Part shown: piece after piece, positions 44,930-45,087 of the stretch | Layout: each line of letters begins with the position of its first letter | Position numbering within the stretch: the first letter of the stretch is position 1 | Assembly: GCA_026785685.1 (NCBI GenBank) | Contig: JAJAZN010000238.1 | Location: 1 to 45,087, forward strand | Source: Thermoleophilia bacterium | Lineage (GTDB): Bacteria > Actinomycetota > Thermoleophilia > Gaiellales > Gaiellaceae | Direction: 5' to 3' | Length of the DNA: 45,087 bases | The notes under the pieces: generated by a model | Told to the model about the DNA's origin: nothing | Seen by the model: the letters and a program-made list of their open reading frames with translations, nothing else | Database searches by the model: none | Translations under genes and position numbers: made by a program

Positions 44930-45087
44930 GCGCAGGTGCACAGCAGAATGATAGCCGGGCAGCGGGACGGTCGGGGCGAGAACATCACGTGCCGGACCAA
45001 AAAAATTCACCGAGCCGGTTGCGCTTTCGTCCACTCAACCCATTGACCTTCCGCTTCCGCGTACGGCCTCCGTGCTGAGCTTCGACC

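Overview
High-GC, gene-dense window. The gene content suggests a deep-branching actinobacterium (Thermoleophilia/Rubrobacter-like); this is inference only. The backbone is conserved housekeeping: rimP-nusA-rnpM-infB-DUF503-rbfA-nrnA-like-truB-ribF, rpsO-pnp, M16 peptidase-dapB, mscL, dapA, RNase J, a ribokinase/nucleoside hydrolase/ppa run, VapBC-like TA, crcB, ftsK, a BMP-type nucleoside ABC transporter, rodZ-like-cinA-recA-recX, RNase Y, and pgsA-like to apt. Best second-look items: (1) a protein at 42382-42846 with an internal duplication in which each half carries E-x3-S-x2-R-x3-H-x3-D, nearly the c-di-GMP signature of the RsiG anti-sigma factor (Q replaced by H), next to a zinc-ribbon GarA-like FHA protein and an FtsR-like MerR regulator; (2) an edge-truncated GspE/PilB-like ATPase with an MshEN-like c-di-GMP N-domain but a Walker A lysine replaced by Gln (GPPRAGQT); (3) a secreted Cys-rich TAT protein and a collagen-like protein inserted between pnp and the M16 peptidase; (4) a 240-nt multi-hairpin recX-rny intergenic region; (5) a ribokinase gene broken by an apparent 1-nt deletion; (6) a recurring TANNNT box 6-10 nt before start codons, suggesting widespread leaderless transcription; (7) a zinc-finger-like tail on NusA. 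No rRNA, tRNA, CRISPR array or transposase was recognised.
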